The notes beneath the pieces were generated by a model. That model made no database searches, had not been told where the DNA came from, and saw nothing but the letters and a program-made list of their open reading frames with translations. From NCBI RefSeq assembly GCF_024055715.1, contig NZ_JAMXMV010000021.1:1-64000 (forward strand): a stretch of 64,000 nt of DNA, given 5' to 3'. Position numbers and translations under genes: made by a program. This document shows, one piece after another, positions 15,792 through 24,311 of this stretch. The stretch comes from Actinoallomurus soli. GTDB taxonomy: Bacteria; Actinomycetota; Actinomycetes; Streptosporangiales; Streptosporangiaceae. Numbering within the stretch: position 1 is the first letter of the stretch; every line of letters starts with the position of its first letter.

Positions 15792-17180
15792 TCAGCCGAG
15801 GGTCCAGCTCTGGTTGGCGGTGCCGGTGCAGGTCCAGATCTGCAACTGGTTGCCGTCGGCGGTGCTCCAGTCGGTGTCGTCGAGGCACTTGCCGGAGTTG
15901 GTGTTGACCAGGCCGTTGCCGGCGCCGACGGTCCAGGACTGGGCGCCCGTGCCATTGCAGTCGTACAGCTGCACCTTGGTGCCGTTGGCGGTGCCGGCCG
16001 CGGTCACGTCGAGGCACTTGCCGAGCGCCTGGAAGGTGTTGCCGCTGTGGGTCCACAGCTGCGCGCTGGTGCCGTTGCAGGTGTAGAGGTCCACCTTGGT
16101 GCCGTTGGCGGTGCCGGCGCCGGCGACGTCGACGCACTTGCCGCCGTAGCCGTGGATGGGGGTGGCGCCCGGCGGCGGGTTGGTCGTGCCGCCGCCGGTG
16201 ATCGCCTTGAAGATGCCGGTGAACTGGTAGGTGCTCTGCGGGGTGCCGCTGGAGCCCTGGTCGTCCCGGCCGAGCGACCAGAAGGTGAGCTCCTGGATGC
16301 CGTTGCTCGCGGCGAAGGATTCCAGGTCCTGGGCGTCCGAGGTGGTGAACACCTCGGTGCTGACGTCGTTGACGCCGATCATCGGGCAGTTGCCCTCCAT
16401 CGCCCACAGCTGGCTGGAGGTCTTGCTGGTCCAGATCTGACCCAGCTGGGTGTGCAGGCCGTTCGCCGCGCTGATCGCGGCCTGGCCCATGTCCATGGAC
16501 CCGCCGTAGTCCATGGTCATGATGTTGACGAGGTTGACGTTGAGACTGTGGCTCTTGGCGTTCTGCAGCAGGGCGACGCCGTTGGATTCCAGGCCGGAAG
16601 GGCTGACCGGCAGGGTGTAGTCGACGGTCAGGGTCTTGCCCTGCGCCGCGTACTGCTGCTGGAGGTTGGCGAGGGCCTGGTTGCGCCGGTCGTTGGCGGC
16701 CGTGTCGTCCAGCGTGGAGCCCTCGATGTCGAGGTCGATGCGGGTGAGATCGAACTGGTCGATGACCTTCTGGTACTGCGCCTGCATCGCCGCCACGGTG
16801 CCGCACGAGGTCAGTTCGGTGCCGCCCGCACCGCCGAAGGACACGATCACGTCGCCGCCGGCCGCGCGCAGGTTGTTGACGGCGTTGTTCCAGCCCGCGT
16901 CGGTGATCGGCGTGTCACCGTTGATCGTCGCGTTGCAGGTGCCCTGGCTGATGACGAAGGCCAGCGTGTAGTACTTGTTGCCGGTGGCGTTGTAGGCGTT
17001 CATGAGCGTGGACGGGTCGTTCCACATCTCCGCGTACGGGGCGGCGTAGTGCGCGGGGAATCCGGGGCCCGGGTTGGCGGCGGCCGACGCCGAGCCGGCC
17101 GCGACGCCCATGAGCGCGGCGGCGGCCAACGGCACCGCGGCGAGCGCGGCGATGAGCCGTCTGATGCGGGGGCGGGTCAT
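15792..17180 (-). CDS. Secreted GH18 chitinase with C-terminal ricin-type lectin domain
   Basis: 462-residue secreted hydrolase. Signal peptide: basic start, hydrophobic core AALAAVPLAAAALMGVAAG, AxA site SASAAA. The GH18 barrel carries the catalytic DxDxE motif as TRIDLDIEG (catalytic Glu153); other features are VIVSFGGAGG, NIMTMDYGGSMDMG and LTFWSLGRDDQ. After a Gly/Thr/Pro linker comes a ricin B-type beta-trefoil of about 125 residues, with repeats such as GKCVDVAGAGTANGTKVDLY and final QSWTLG. It degrades chitin-like polymers outside the cell, and the lectin anchors it to glycans. It is 84 bp downstream of the lectin/beta-helix gene, and both are divergent from the LacI regulator. Confidence 0.9.
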   Translation of the reverse strand: MTRPRIRRLIAALAAVPLAAAALMGVAAGSASAAANPGPGFPAHYAAPYAEMWNDPSTLMNAYNATGNKYYTLAFVISQGTCNATINGDTPITDAGWNNAVNNLRAAGGDVIVSFGGAGGTELTSCGTVAAMQAQYQKVIDQFDLTRIDLDIEGSTLDDTAANDRRNQALANLQQQYAAQGKTLTVDYTLPVSPSGLESNGVALLQNAKSHSLNVNLVNIMTMDYGGSMDMGQAAISAANGLHTQLGQIWTSKTSSQLWAMEGNCPMIGVNDVSTEVFTTSDAQDLESFAASNGIQELTFWSLGRDDQGSSGTPQSTYQFTGIFKAITGGGTTNPPPGATPIHGYGGKCVDVAGAGTANGTKVDLYTCNGTSAQLWTHSGNTFQALGKCLDVTAAGTANGTKVQLYDCNGTGAQSWTVGAGNGLVNTNSGKCLDDTDWSTADGNQLQIWTCTGTANQSWTLG

Positions 17181-17264
17181 GCGGGGTCTCCTCCTGTGGT
17201 GGGGGTGGGGGCACGGAGGGCGGGTGAGGGCGGGGGCGGAGCCCTCGCTCCCGTGGCTCTCGGA

Positions 17265-19487
17265 TCAGAGGCCGCTGGTCAGGTAGGCGACGGTGCTCCC
17301 GGAGCGGACGGCGCCGCCGGAGTTGTTGATGATGTGGCTGATGGTGCCGGTGCCGCCGAGGGAGACGGTGACCATGTCGTGGAAGGCCGAGCCGCTGGAG
17401 GGGACCTCGATGGCCCGATCGGCGACCACGCCCGGGTTCGTACTGAAGTAGCAGTAGACGCCGAGCCCCCATGCCTGGTGGGAGGTGACGCCCGCGGCGA
17501 CCTTGTAGGAGGCGTAGCCGTTGGTGCCGCCGCCCGGCGTCCAGCTCGCGTTGCCGGGGACGTCGTACGGCATCTCGGACTGGTAGAAGTACGTGCGGCC
17601 GCCGTTGCCGTTCCACAGCACCTGGTACTGCTGGTAGTGCTCGGTGAAGAGCCCGTACGCCGTGACGTTCGCGCCGTTGACAACGAGACCGTTGGCGGCG
17701 GTGTTGGTGTTCCAGCCGACGGTGCCGCCGTTGCCGTGGTCGGCGCGCCAGAGCCACGAATGGTCGATGATCGTGTTGTTGCTGTTGACCACCAGTGACT
17801 GGGTGGCCTTCCCGGCGACGTCGCCGCCGACGCGGAAGAACACGTCGTGCAGGGTGATGGGGTCGGCGGAGTGGCCGGCGGAGGAGCCCGCGGGGCCGAC
17901 CTGCATGAGCGTCTGGCTGTTCGTGGTGCCGGCGCTGATGAGCAAGCCGGAGATGTCGATGCCGTCGACGTCGGCGGTGGTGATGGCCGTGACGCCGTTG
18001 TCCGGGACGAACGTGGCCAGGCCGAGGCCGAGCACGACGGTGTCGGGCCGCGTGATGTTCAGAGGCGCGTTCAGGTGGTAGACGCCCGGGGTCACCAGCA
18101 GGTTCTTGCCGGACGCGAGGGCGGCGTTGATGGTCGCCGCGGTGTCGCCGGACTTGACCACGTAGAACTGGGTGATGGGAATGGTGGTGCCGGCCGTGCT
18201 GCCGGAGGTCCAGTCGGTCCCGACCGAGTTGGTGCGCTGAGCGGGGACGCGCACGTTGTAGAGGCCGGTGGAGTCGACGTAGAGGTACGGCTTCTCACGC
18301 AGGGTCGGGGTGGCGGAGACGTTGGTGTACGTCGGGAACGACTGCCCGGGTGCGCCGGTGTCGCCGACGAACACCATGTTCCAGTTCGAGCCGGTCCAGC
18401 CGCCCATCGCGGTGTTGCGGGTGAGGAACTGCTGCTGGGTGCCGGAGTTGATCTGACCCGAGACCCGGCTGTCGCCGATGTATCCGCCGGACGACCAGTT
18501 GCTCGAGGTGTTGCCCGAGGTGTAGTCGTCCAGCGTCATGTTGCCGTGGACGTCGACGCGCCGGAACGGGTCGGCCTGCGAGACGGCCCATTCCAGGGTG
18601 CCGGAGCCGGGCGTGTCCGAGAGGTTCTCGACTCCGCGCCAGAAGTTCTGCGTGGCGTTGCCGCCGGACCAGGCCGCGTCCACGTGCACGCCGCCGCCGG
18701 TCAGCGAGACGTCGGTGGGCTGGGCACCGAGCCCGGCCACCTGGGTGTAGAAGCCGACGGGGACGTCGACGTTGTAGCTGCCGGGCCTGAACAGCAGTGC
18801 GTACCGGTTCGTCCCGAACTGGTTGCTCTCCTGGGAGCCGTAGACCGAGTTGATCGTGGACTGGATGCTCGACGCCGGCATCGACGGGTCGAAGATCTTG
18901 ACGTTCGGTCCGAGGTCGGGATTGTTCGGGTTGGTCGGCACGCTCCCGCCCACGGGGGTGAGGGCGAACGACTGGGCGGCCGTACCGTTGCAGGTGTACT
19001 GCTGGAGCTGCACGCCGTCGGCCGTCGACGCCCCGGGGACGTCCAGGCATTTCCCGCTGTAGCGGTTGACGAAGTGGTAGTTCGCGCCGGACTCCTGCAC
19101 CGGCTGCCACTCCTGACTGGCCCAGCCGCCGTTGGTCCACAGATGGATCTTCGCGCCGTCGGCGGTCGAGGGGCCGTCGACGTCGACCGCGGGCTGGGAT
19201 CCGTTGGAGTTGACGATCACGTAATAGCCGGTGTCTGCGGCGGTCTTCAGCTGCCATTGCTGGGCGGTGGTGGCGTTACAGGTGTACTGCTGCACGGCGG
19301 TGCCGTCGGCGGTTCCGGCCGCGGCGGCGTCGACGCACTTGCCGCTGCCGGCGTTGACGAAGGTGTAGGGCGTGTCGACCGCGGGGGCCGCGGACGCGGG
19401 CGCTGCGGTGAGGGCGCAGAGGGCGGCGGCCGTGAGCACGGTCGCCCAGCTCAGCGCGAGCGCGCGTCTACCGGACAGATGTCGCAT
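17265..19487 (-). CDS. Secreted ricin-lectin / right-handed beta-helix protein
   Basis: 740-residue secreted protein. Signal peptide ends near APASAAPAV; a ricin-type beta-trefoil covers about 33-175 (repeats like GKCVDAAAAGTADGTAVQQY, QQW motifs); a beta-helix domain fills 180-740. That domain opens PDLGPNVKIFDPSMPASSIQ and holds FRPGSYNVDVPVGFYTQVAG, VTPGVYHLNAPLNITRPDTV and FHDMVTVSLGGTG. Homologs I recall in Streptomyces carry unhelpful names (coagulation factor 5/8 type, 'adenylyl cyclase'). The fold suggests a polysaccharide lyase or GH55-like hydrolase, but no catalytic residues can be assigned. It is the first gene of the pair with the chitinase. Confidence 0.75.
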   Translation of the reverse strand: MRHLSGRRALALSWATVLTAAALCALTAAPASAAPAVDTPYTFVNAGSGKCVDAAAAGTADGTAVQQYTCNATTAQQWQLKTAADTGYYVIVNSNGSQPAVDVDGPSTADGAKIHLWTNGGWASQEWQPVQESGANYHFVNRYSGKCLDVPGASTADGVQLQQYTCNGTAAQSFALTPVGGSVPTNPNNPDLGPNVKIFDPSMPASSIQSTINSVYGSQESNQFGTNRYALLFRPGSYNVDVPVGFYTQVAGLGAQPTDVSLTGGGVHVDAAWSGGNATQNFWRGVENLSDTPGSGTLEWAVSQADPFRRVDVHGNMTLDDYTSGNTSSNWSSGGYIGDSRVSGQINSGTQQQFLTRNTAMGGWTGSNWNMVFVGDTGAPGQSFPTYTNVSATPTLREKPYLYVDSTGLYNVRVPAQRTNSVGTDWTSGSTAGTTIPITQFYVVKSGDTAATINAALASGKNLLVTPGVYHLNAPLNITRPDTVVLGLGLATFVPDNGVTAITTADVDGIDISGLLISAGTTNSQTLMQVGPAGSSAGHSADPITLHDVFFRVGGDVAGKATQSLVVNSNNTIIDHSWLWRADHGNGGTVGWNTNTAANGLVVNGANVTAYGLFTEHYQQYQVLWNGNGGRTYFYQSEMPYDVPGNASWTPGGGTNGYASYKVAAGVTSHQAWGLGVYCYFSTNPGVVADRAIEVPSSGSAFHDMVTVSLGGTGTISHIINNSGGAVRSGSTVAYLTSGL

Positions 19488-20082
19488 GGGGGTCCTTCGC
19501 TTGGCGGGGCGGGATCGCGGTGGATCCCAGCGGAGGCATGGCGGGTCTCGTGGGCCCGGCGCGCGCCGGCGGGCACGTGCCGGGCCCGGTCGGGACGGTC
19601 CGATTTCCGGTTCGGTCCGCCCGTTGCCGCCGTCGAGGCACGGCGGGGCTCAGCGGTGGGTCAGGCGAGAAGGCTCCGGCTGCGATGAGGCGTGCGGGGG
19701 AACGTGAAGGCGGCGGCGCACGGAGACGGGTGATCTGGTCGAGGCATGCCGGAGCTCCCTGGTCGAGAGTGCCCGTCGCGCCAGGCGGACGCCGGCGTCG
19801 GCGGGGACGGTCGGGGCCGGACCCCGTCACTCTGGAGAGCGTGACGGTCCTCGAAGGTCCGATGCGTGCGGTGCCGCCGCCGGACCCGGACGTCGCAACG
19901 GTGGCAACTGGAAGGAAACACCGAACACATCAAGGTGTCAATCAGATGACTCAACTTTTTTCTCGCCGTGAAGAAAGTAGTACTCTCCGTTTCGACAGAG
20001 CCTTCGCGTCCCCGGATGATGGGCTCGAGGCGTCGGGAGGCCGTCGGTTACCCTCGGGAAAGGAGGCCACATGTAACGGGCG
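19488..20082. other. 595-bp divergent regulatory region, lectin/beta-helix gene versus LacI gene
   Basis: Contains no supported gene. The right part (about 19900-20000) is AT-richer than its surroundings and probably holds the promoters of the divergent pair. A minus-strand -35-like TTGACA (read from 19941 to 19936) lies there, without a good -10. I see no clear LacI-type palindrome. Confidence 0.4.
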
Positions 20083-21102
20083 ATGAAAGAGGATCAGCCT
20101 GTGCGACAGCGAGCAACCGTCCGGCAGGTCGCCGAGGAGACCGGGCTGTCGATCGCCACCGTCTCCCGCGTGCTCAACGGCCAGAACAACGTCGCCCCGC
20201 GCACGCGTGAGGTGGTGCTGGAGGCCGCCGGGAGGCTCGGCCGCCGCCCGCCGCACCGGCGCTCCCCCGTCATCTACGTCCGCTGCCCGTACGTCCTGAG
20301 CGACTACTTCGGCCTGATCGTCTCCTCGATCGCCGAGGCCGCGGCCACCCAGCGGCTGGAGGTGCTTCTCAACGCCGGCGAGTCCGCCCAGCGCACCGAC
20401 GCGTTGCGCCGCCTGCCCTCACGGACCGGGATCGGCGGCGCCATCCTCATTCTGCCGCCCGAACCTGCCGACGACCTCGTCCGGCTGCGGGACAGCGGCT
20501 TCCCCTTCGTCGTCGTCGACCCTCGCACGACTCCCCCGCGCGACCTCGCGGCGGTCTCGGCCGCCCACTTCACCGGGGCCCGCGCGCTCATGGCCCATCT
20601 GGTCGCCCTCGGGCACCGTCGCGTCGGCATCATCGCCGGCCCGCGCGACTGGCTCGTCACCGACGCCCGTACCGCCGGTCATCTCGCCGCGCTCGCCGAC
20701 GTCGGTGTCCTGCCCACCCCGGACCTCATGCGGCACGTCCCCGAGCCCACCGTCGATCACGGCCACCGGGCCGCCGGCGAACTGCTCGACCAGCCCGACC
20801 CGCCCACGGCGCTGGTCGGCTTCAACGACAAGATGGCCGTCGGCGCCCTGCGCGCCGCCGCCGAGCGCGGCCTGCGGGTCCCGGACGACCTCTCGATCGC
20901 CGGCTTCGACGACATCGATCTGAGCCGCGCGACCCACCCGCAGTTGACCACCGTCCGGCAGCCGCTGGCCGAGATGGGCCGCATGGCCGTCACGCTCTAC
21001 ACGCGGCTGCTCGACCAGCAGGAGCACGAGGCGCTGCACGTCGAGCTCGCGACCGAGCTCATCGTCCGCTCCTCCACCGGCCCCGTCCCGCTCCAGGCGT
21101 GA
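20083..21102 (+). CDS. LacI family transcriptional regulator
   Basis: 339-residue regulator. The LacI helix-turn-helix and hinge start is ATVRQVAEETGLSIATVSRV, LNGQNNVAPRTREVVLEAAG. A periplasmic-binding-like ligand domain follows, with LGHRRVGIIAGP, TALVGFNDKMAVGALRAAAE and DDLSIAGFDDIDLSRATHPQ. ATG 20083 and GTG 20101 (VRQRATV) are both possible; 20101 has GAGGA at good spacing. It is divergent from the secreted lectin/beta-helix and chitinase genes and probably represses them until a sugar released from a polysaccharide binds (inference). It converges with mgtA across only 20 bp. Confidence 0.88.
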   Translation: MKEDQPVRQRATVRQVAEETGLSIATVSRVLNGQNNVAPRTREVVLEAAGRLGRRPPHRRSPVIYVRCPYVLSDYFGLIVSSIAEAAATQRLEVLLNAGESAQRTDALRRLPSRTGIGGAILILPPEPADDLVRLRDSGFPFVVVDPRTTPPRDLAAVSAAHFTGARALMAHLVALGHRRVGIIAGPRDWLVTDARTAGHLAALADVGVLPTPDLMRHVPEPTVDHGHRAAGELLDQPDPPTALVGFNDKMAVGALRAAAERGLRVPDDLSIAGFDDIDLSRATHPQLTTVRQPLAEMGRMAVTLYTRLLDQQEHEALHVELATELIVRSSTGPVPLQA

Positions 21103-21122
21103 CCGGGCCCGCCGTGCCGCCG

Positions 21123-23831
21123 CTACGTACGCCGGTCCAGCTTCTGCCACACGGCTTTGGCCGCGCCGATCAGAAGGCAGTAGAGGGCGAGTACGAGGAC
21201 CAGTGCCAGCAGGCAGACCACGGGTAGGGCCGTCATTCTCAGCGGGACGACCAGGGGCGACCACGGCAGGACCAGGGCGATGGTCACGATCGCCGCCGTA
21301 CCCAGCAGGACGGGAAACGCGGCGTGGTCGCGCAGCGAGGGCAGCCGGCGGCTGCGCAGTAGGTGGACCGCGGCCGCCTGGGTGAGCAGGTTCTCGACGA
21401 ACCAGCCGGTGTGAAAGATCGCCTGGGCGGCCGGTCCGGGATGGTGGCCGGTGATGTGCAACAAGATGCCGAACGCGGTCAGATCGGCCAGGGTGTTGAC
21501 CGGTCCGAGCCACAGGACGAATCGGGTCAGGCGAGCCGAGTCGAACGTCCGCGGCCGGCGCAGCGCACGCTGGTCGACGTGGTCGAAGGCGAGCGGCAGC
21601 AGGCACAGGTCGAAGCAGAGGTTCTGGACGAGGATCTGCAACGGCAGCATCGGGAGGAACGGCAGCAGGACGCTGGCCGCCAGCATCGAGAGCACGTTGC
21701 CGAAGTTCGAGGAGATGGTGATCTCCAGGTACTTCTTGATGTTCGCGAAGGTGCGCCGCCCTTCGGTGATGGCCTCGGCGACCGACAACAGGTCTCCGCG
21801 CAGCAGGACGACGTCGGCGGACTCGCGCGCGATGGCGACCGCGCCGTCCACGGTGATCCCGACATCGGCGTCGCGGAGAGCGGGCGAGTCGTTGACTCCG
21901 TCGCCGAGGAACCCCACCGTACGGCCGGCCGCCCGCAGTACACGGACGATCCGCGCCTTTTGCTCCGGGTCGATGCGCGCGAACACGGTGGTCTGGTCGG
22001 CGAGGTCACCGAGTTCGGCGTCGCCGTACGCATCGATGTCGTCCCCCAGCACGATCCGCCCCGGATCGATGCCGGCGTCCCGGCAGATACGGGCGGCGAC
22101 CAGCGGATGGTCTCCGGTGAGAACCTTCACGGCGACGCCGCGCGCCGCGAGGGACTGGACCGCCGCGGCCGCCGACTCGCGCGGACGGTCACGGAAGCCG
22201 ACGAACCCGATCAGTGTGAGGTCTCGTTCGTCACCGCGTCCGTAACCGCGCGGGCGTACCGGTTTGTCGGCGATGGCGACGGCCAGCAGCCGTACCCCGT
22301 CGGCGGCGTACCGGTCGCCGACGTCGCTGAGCCGTTGCCGGTCCGCGGGTGTGAGGGGGACGTCACCGTCCTGGCGGCGCATCCGGGTGCAACATTCCAG
22401 GACCTGCTCCACGGCGCCTTTGGTGATCATGATGTCGGTCCCCAGGCGGTCCGCTCGCACGACGACGCTGCTGCGGCGGCGCGTGGAATCGAAGGCGACG
22501 ACGTCCACGGTGGTGACGTCGTCGACCGGAACGCTCATCTGATCGGCATAGGCCAGCAATGCCTCATCGAGCTCGTTGAACAGGATCATCGCGTCGCCGT
22601 GCGCCGCGATGGCGCTGTTGAGCACCGCCCAGCGGACGACCTGTGGGTCGGATCGGCCGTCGAGGTCGATGTGGCAGTCGACGCCCACCTGGTCCTGGGT
22701 GAGTGTGCCGGTCTTGTCCGTGCACAGCACGTCCATCGCGCCGAGGTTGTGGATGGCGGGCAGCCGCTTGATGACCGCCTTGTGGCGGACGGCGGCTCGC
22801 GCTCCTCGGGCCAGCGCGGTGCTCACCATGACCGGCAGCATCTCCGGTGTCAGGCCGACCGCGACCGATATGGCGAACCACAGGGCGGCGAACCGGACGC
22901 CGTGGACGGCGGCGTTGACGATGAACACCAGCGGGGCGCACACGAGCATCAGGCCGATGAGCGCCCGTGACACCCCCTTGACGCCGCGGTCGAAGGCGGT
23001 CTCGGCGCGTCGTGGCGCCAGGTGGGCGTGCATGGCGCCGAAATAGGTCGCGGCGCCCGTGGCGAGGACCACTGCCGTACCGGTGCCGGCGGTGACCGTG
23101 CTGCCCATGAAGCACAGCCACGGGCAGTCGATCGTCGCCAGATCGCCGGTCGACCGGCCGACGGCCGAGGCGTCCGGGACGGCGTCCTCAGGAGTGGCCT
23201 GCTTGGGGACCGGGAGCGCCTCCCCCGTCAGTACGGCCTGATCCACGGCCAGGCTCGCCGACCGCAGCAGCCGTACGTCGGCAGGGATCATGTCGCCGGG
23301 GCCCAGGGTCACGATGTCACCGGGGACGAGCTGGTCGACCGGGATCTCCCGGCTGGTGGGGGGCGCCTCGGTGCTCGCGCGGCGTACGACGGTCGTCGTG
23401 GTGACCACCATCGCCCGCAAGGTGTCGGCGACCCGATCGAACCGTTGCTCCTGGCGGGCCTGCAGCCAGCAACTGATCAGCACCATCACGCCGATCACGG
23501 TGGCCGCGCCGATCGCGCCCAGGGCCGCCGACACCCCACCGAGCACGAGCAGAATGCCGACGAACGGGTTGGTCAGCGCGTGCAGGACGCGGGCACTCCG
23601 ACGCGATGCCGCGGAAGCGGCGATGACGTTCTCGCCCCAACGCGCCAGCAGCGCCTGTGCCCTGTCCTCCTCCAGCCCCCGCGGTCCACTGTCCAGTCGC
23701 CGGAGCGCCTGAAGGACCGGCATGGAGGCGTATTCGGCGAGCCGGCCGCGTACTTCGGGAAGTCGTGGCTCGTCGGCCGCATCGGGCGGCGGTTCGGGGA
23801 GGGCGGAGGCGGATTCAGGCGCCCACGCCAC
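21123..23831 (-). CDS. mgtA: Magnesium-transporting P-type ATPase (MgtA type)
   Basis: 902-residue P3B-type ATPase. Phosphorylation motif DKTGTLTQD (Asp372), TGEAL in the actuator domain, LTGDHPLVAARICRDAG and GDGVNDSPALRDADVG in the P domain; transmembrane segments surround the N/P domains and five or six lie at the C-terminus. Length and the N-terminal cation-ATPase segment (LQALRRLDSGPRGLEEDRAQ) fit MgtA/MgtB, which import Mg2+ with the gradient. The GTG start at 23831 overlaps the end of the ArsR gene by 17 nt, so the pair is coupled. I saw no Mg riboswitch-like leader; control is probably by ArsR. Confidence 0.85.
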   Translation of the reverse strand: MAWAPESASALPEPPPDAADEPRLPEVRGRLAEYASMPVLQALRRLDSGPRGLEEDRAQALLARWGENVIAASAASRRSARVLHALTNPFVGILLVLGGVSAALGAIGAATVIGVMVLISCWLQARQEQRFDRVADTLRAMVVTTTTVVRRASTEAPPTSREIPVDQLVPGDIVTLGPGDMIPADVRLLRSASLAVDQAVLTGEALPVPKQATPEDAVPDASAVGRSTGDLATIDCPWLCFMGSTVTAGTGTAVVLATGAATYFGAMHAHLAPRRAETAFDRGVKGVSRALIGLMLVCAPLVFIVNAAVHGVRFAALWFAISVAVGLTPEMLPVMVSTALARGARAAVRHKAVIKRLPAIHNLGAMDVLCTDKTGTLTQDQVGVDCHIDLDGRSDPQVVRWAVLNSAIAAHGDAMILFNELDEALLAYADQMSVPVDDVTTVDVVAFDSTRRRSSVVVRADRLGTDIMITKGAVEQVLECCTRMRRQDGDVPLTPADRQRLSDVGDRYAADGVRLLAVAIADKPVRPRGYGRGDERDLTLIGFVGFRDRPRESAAAAVQSLAARGVAVKVLTGDHPLVAARICRDAGIDPGRIVLGDDIDAYGDAELGDLADQTTVFARIDPEQKARIVRVLRAAGRTVGFLGDGVNDSPALRDADVGITVDGAVAIARESADVVLLRGDLLSVAEAITEGRRTFANIKKYLEITISSNFGNVLSMLAASVLLPFLPMLPLQILVQNLCFDLCLLPLAFDHVDQRALRRPRTFDSARLTRFVLWLGPVNTLADLTAFGILLHITGHHPGPAAQAIFHTGWFVENLLTQAAAVHLLRSRRLPSLRDHAAFPVLLGTAAIVTIALVLPWSPLVVPLRMTALPVVCLLALVLVLALYCLLIGAAKAVWQKLDRRT

Positions 23832-24168
23832 GGCGGCGTCCCAAACCGGTGGATCGGTCTCGCATGCGGTCGACCATCTGCCGCACGATCGTCACGATGT
23901 GCGGGTCGTCGACCAGGTAGATCTGGTGCCGGCCTTCCCTGCGGGACCGCACCAGCCCTGCCAGCTTGAGCTTGGCCAGGTGATGGCTGACGGTCGGGAC
24001 GCTCCCGCCGGTGTGCCCGGCGATCGTCCCGACGTCGCAGGCGCCGTGGGCCAGCACCCACATGATGTGCAGGCGCATCGTCGAGGCCAGCAGCCCGAAG
24101 GTGCCTGCCATGTCCTGGAGCAGCTCGGGCGACAGATGTTCCGGCTCACCGGCACCGGTATCCGTCAT
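23815..24168 (-). CDS. ArsR/SmtB family transcriptional regulator
   Basis: 117-residue winged helix. It has AGTFGLLASTMRLHIMWVLA, then HGACDVGTIAGHTGGSVPTV (recognition helix SVPTVSHHLAKLKLAGLVRS) and the wing SRREGRHQIYLVDDPHIVTI. Metal-binding candidates include the single Cys in HGACDV and His residues of the C-terminal helix (DDPHIV); no CxC motif is present, so an alpha5-type site is possible. Start ATG 24168. Its 3' end overlaps the mgtA start, so it probably senses a divalent metal and represses the operon. The exact metal is unknown. Confidence 0.85.
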   Translation of the reverse strand: MTDTGAGEPEHLSPELLQDMAGTFGLLASTMRLHIMWVLAHGACDVGTIAGHTGGSVPTVSHHLAKLKLAGLVRSRREGRHQIYLVDDPHIVTIVRQMVDRMRDRSTGLGRRRGVGA

Positions 24169-24311
24169 GAAACCTCCACGTCTGCTCGGCGACCGCCTGT
24201 TCCCGATGACCAGCCTCTCGGAGAAGACCTTCGGTGCGCAAACGGCCCCGCCACGTTCGGCCTGCTCCGCGAGACCTTCTCGAGTCTCGGCATCCACACC
24301 GAGTTCCAGGT

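Noticed and set aside
15693-17798. 701-codon plus-strand ORF opposite the chitinase and lectin genes
   Set aside because: Product is low-complexity Val/Gly/Ala/Arg-rich and mirrors the GC-biased codon pattern of the secreted enzymes on the other strand; a shadow ORF.
17847-19688. 613-codon plus-strand ORF
   Set aside because: Same low-complexity antisense pattern opposite the lectin/beta-helix gene.
23832-24311. Mg2+ riboswitch upstream of mgtA
   Set aside because: The region upstream of mgtA is the coding part of the ArsR gene; I saw no M-box-like arrangement.
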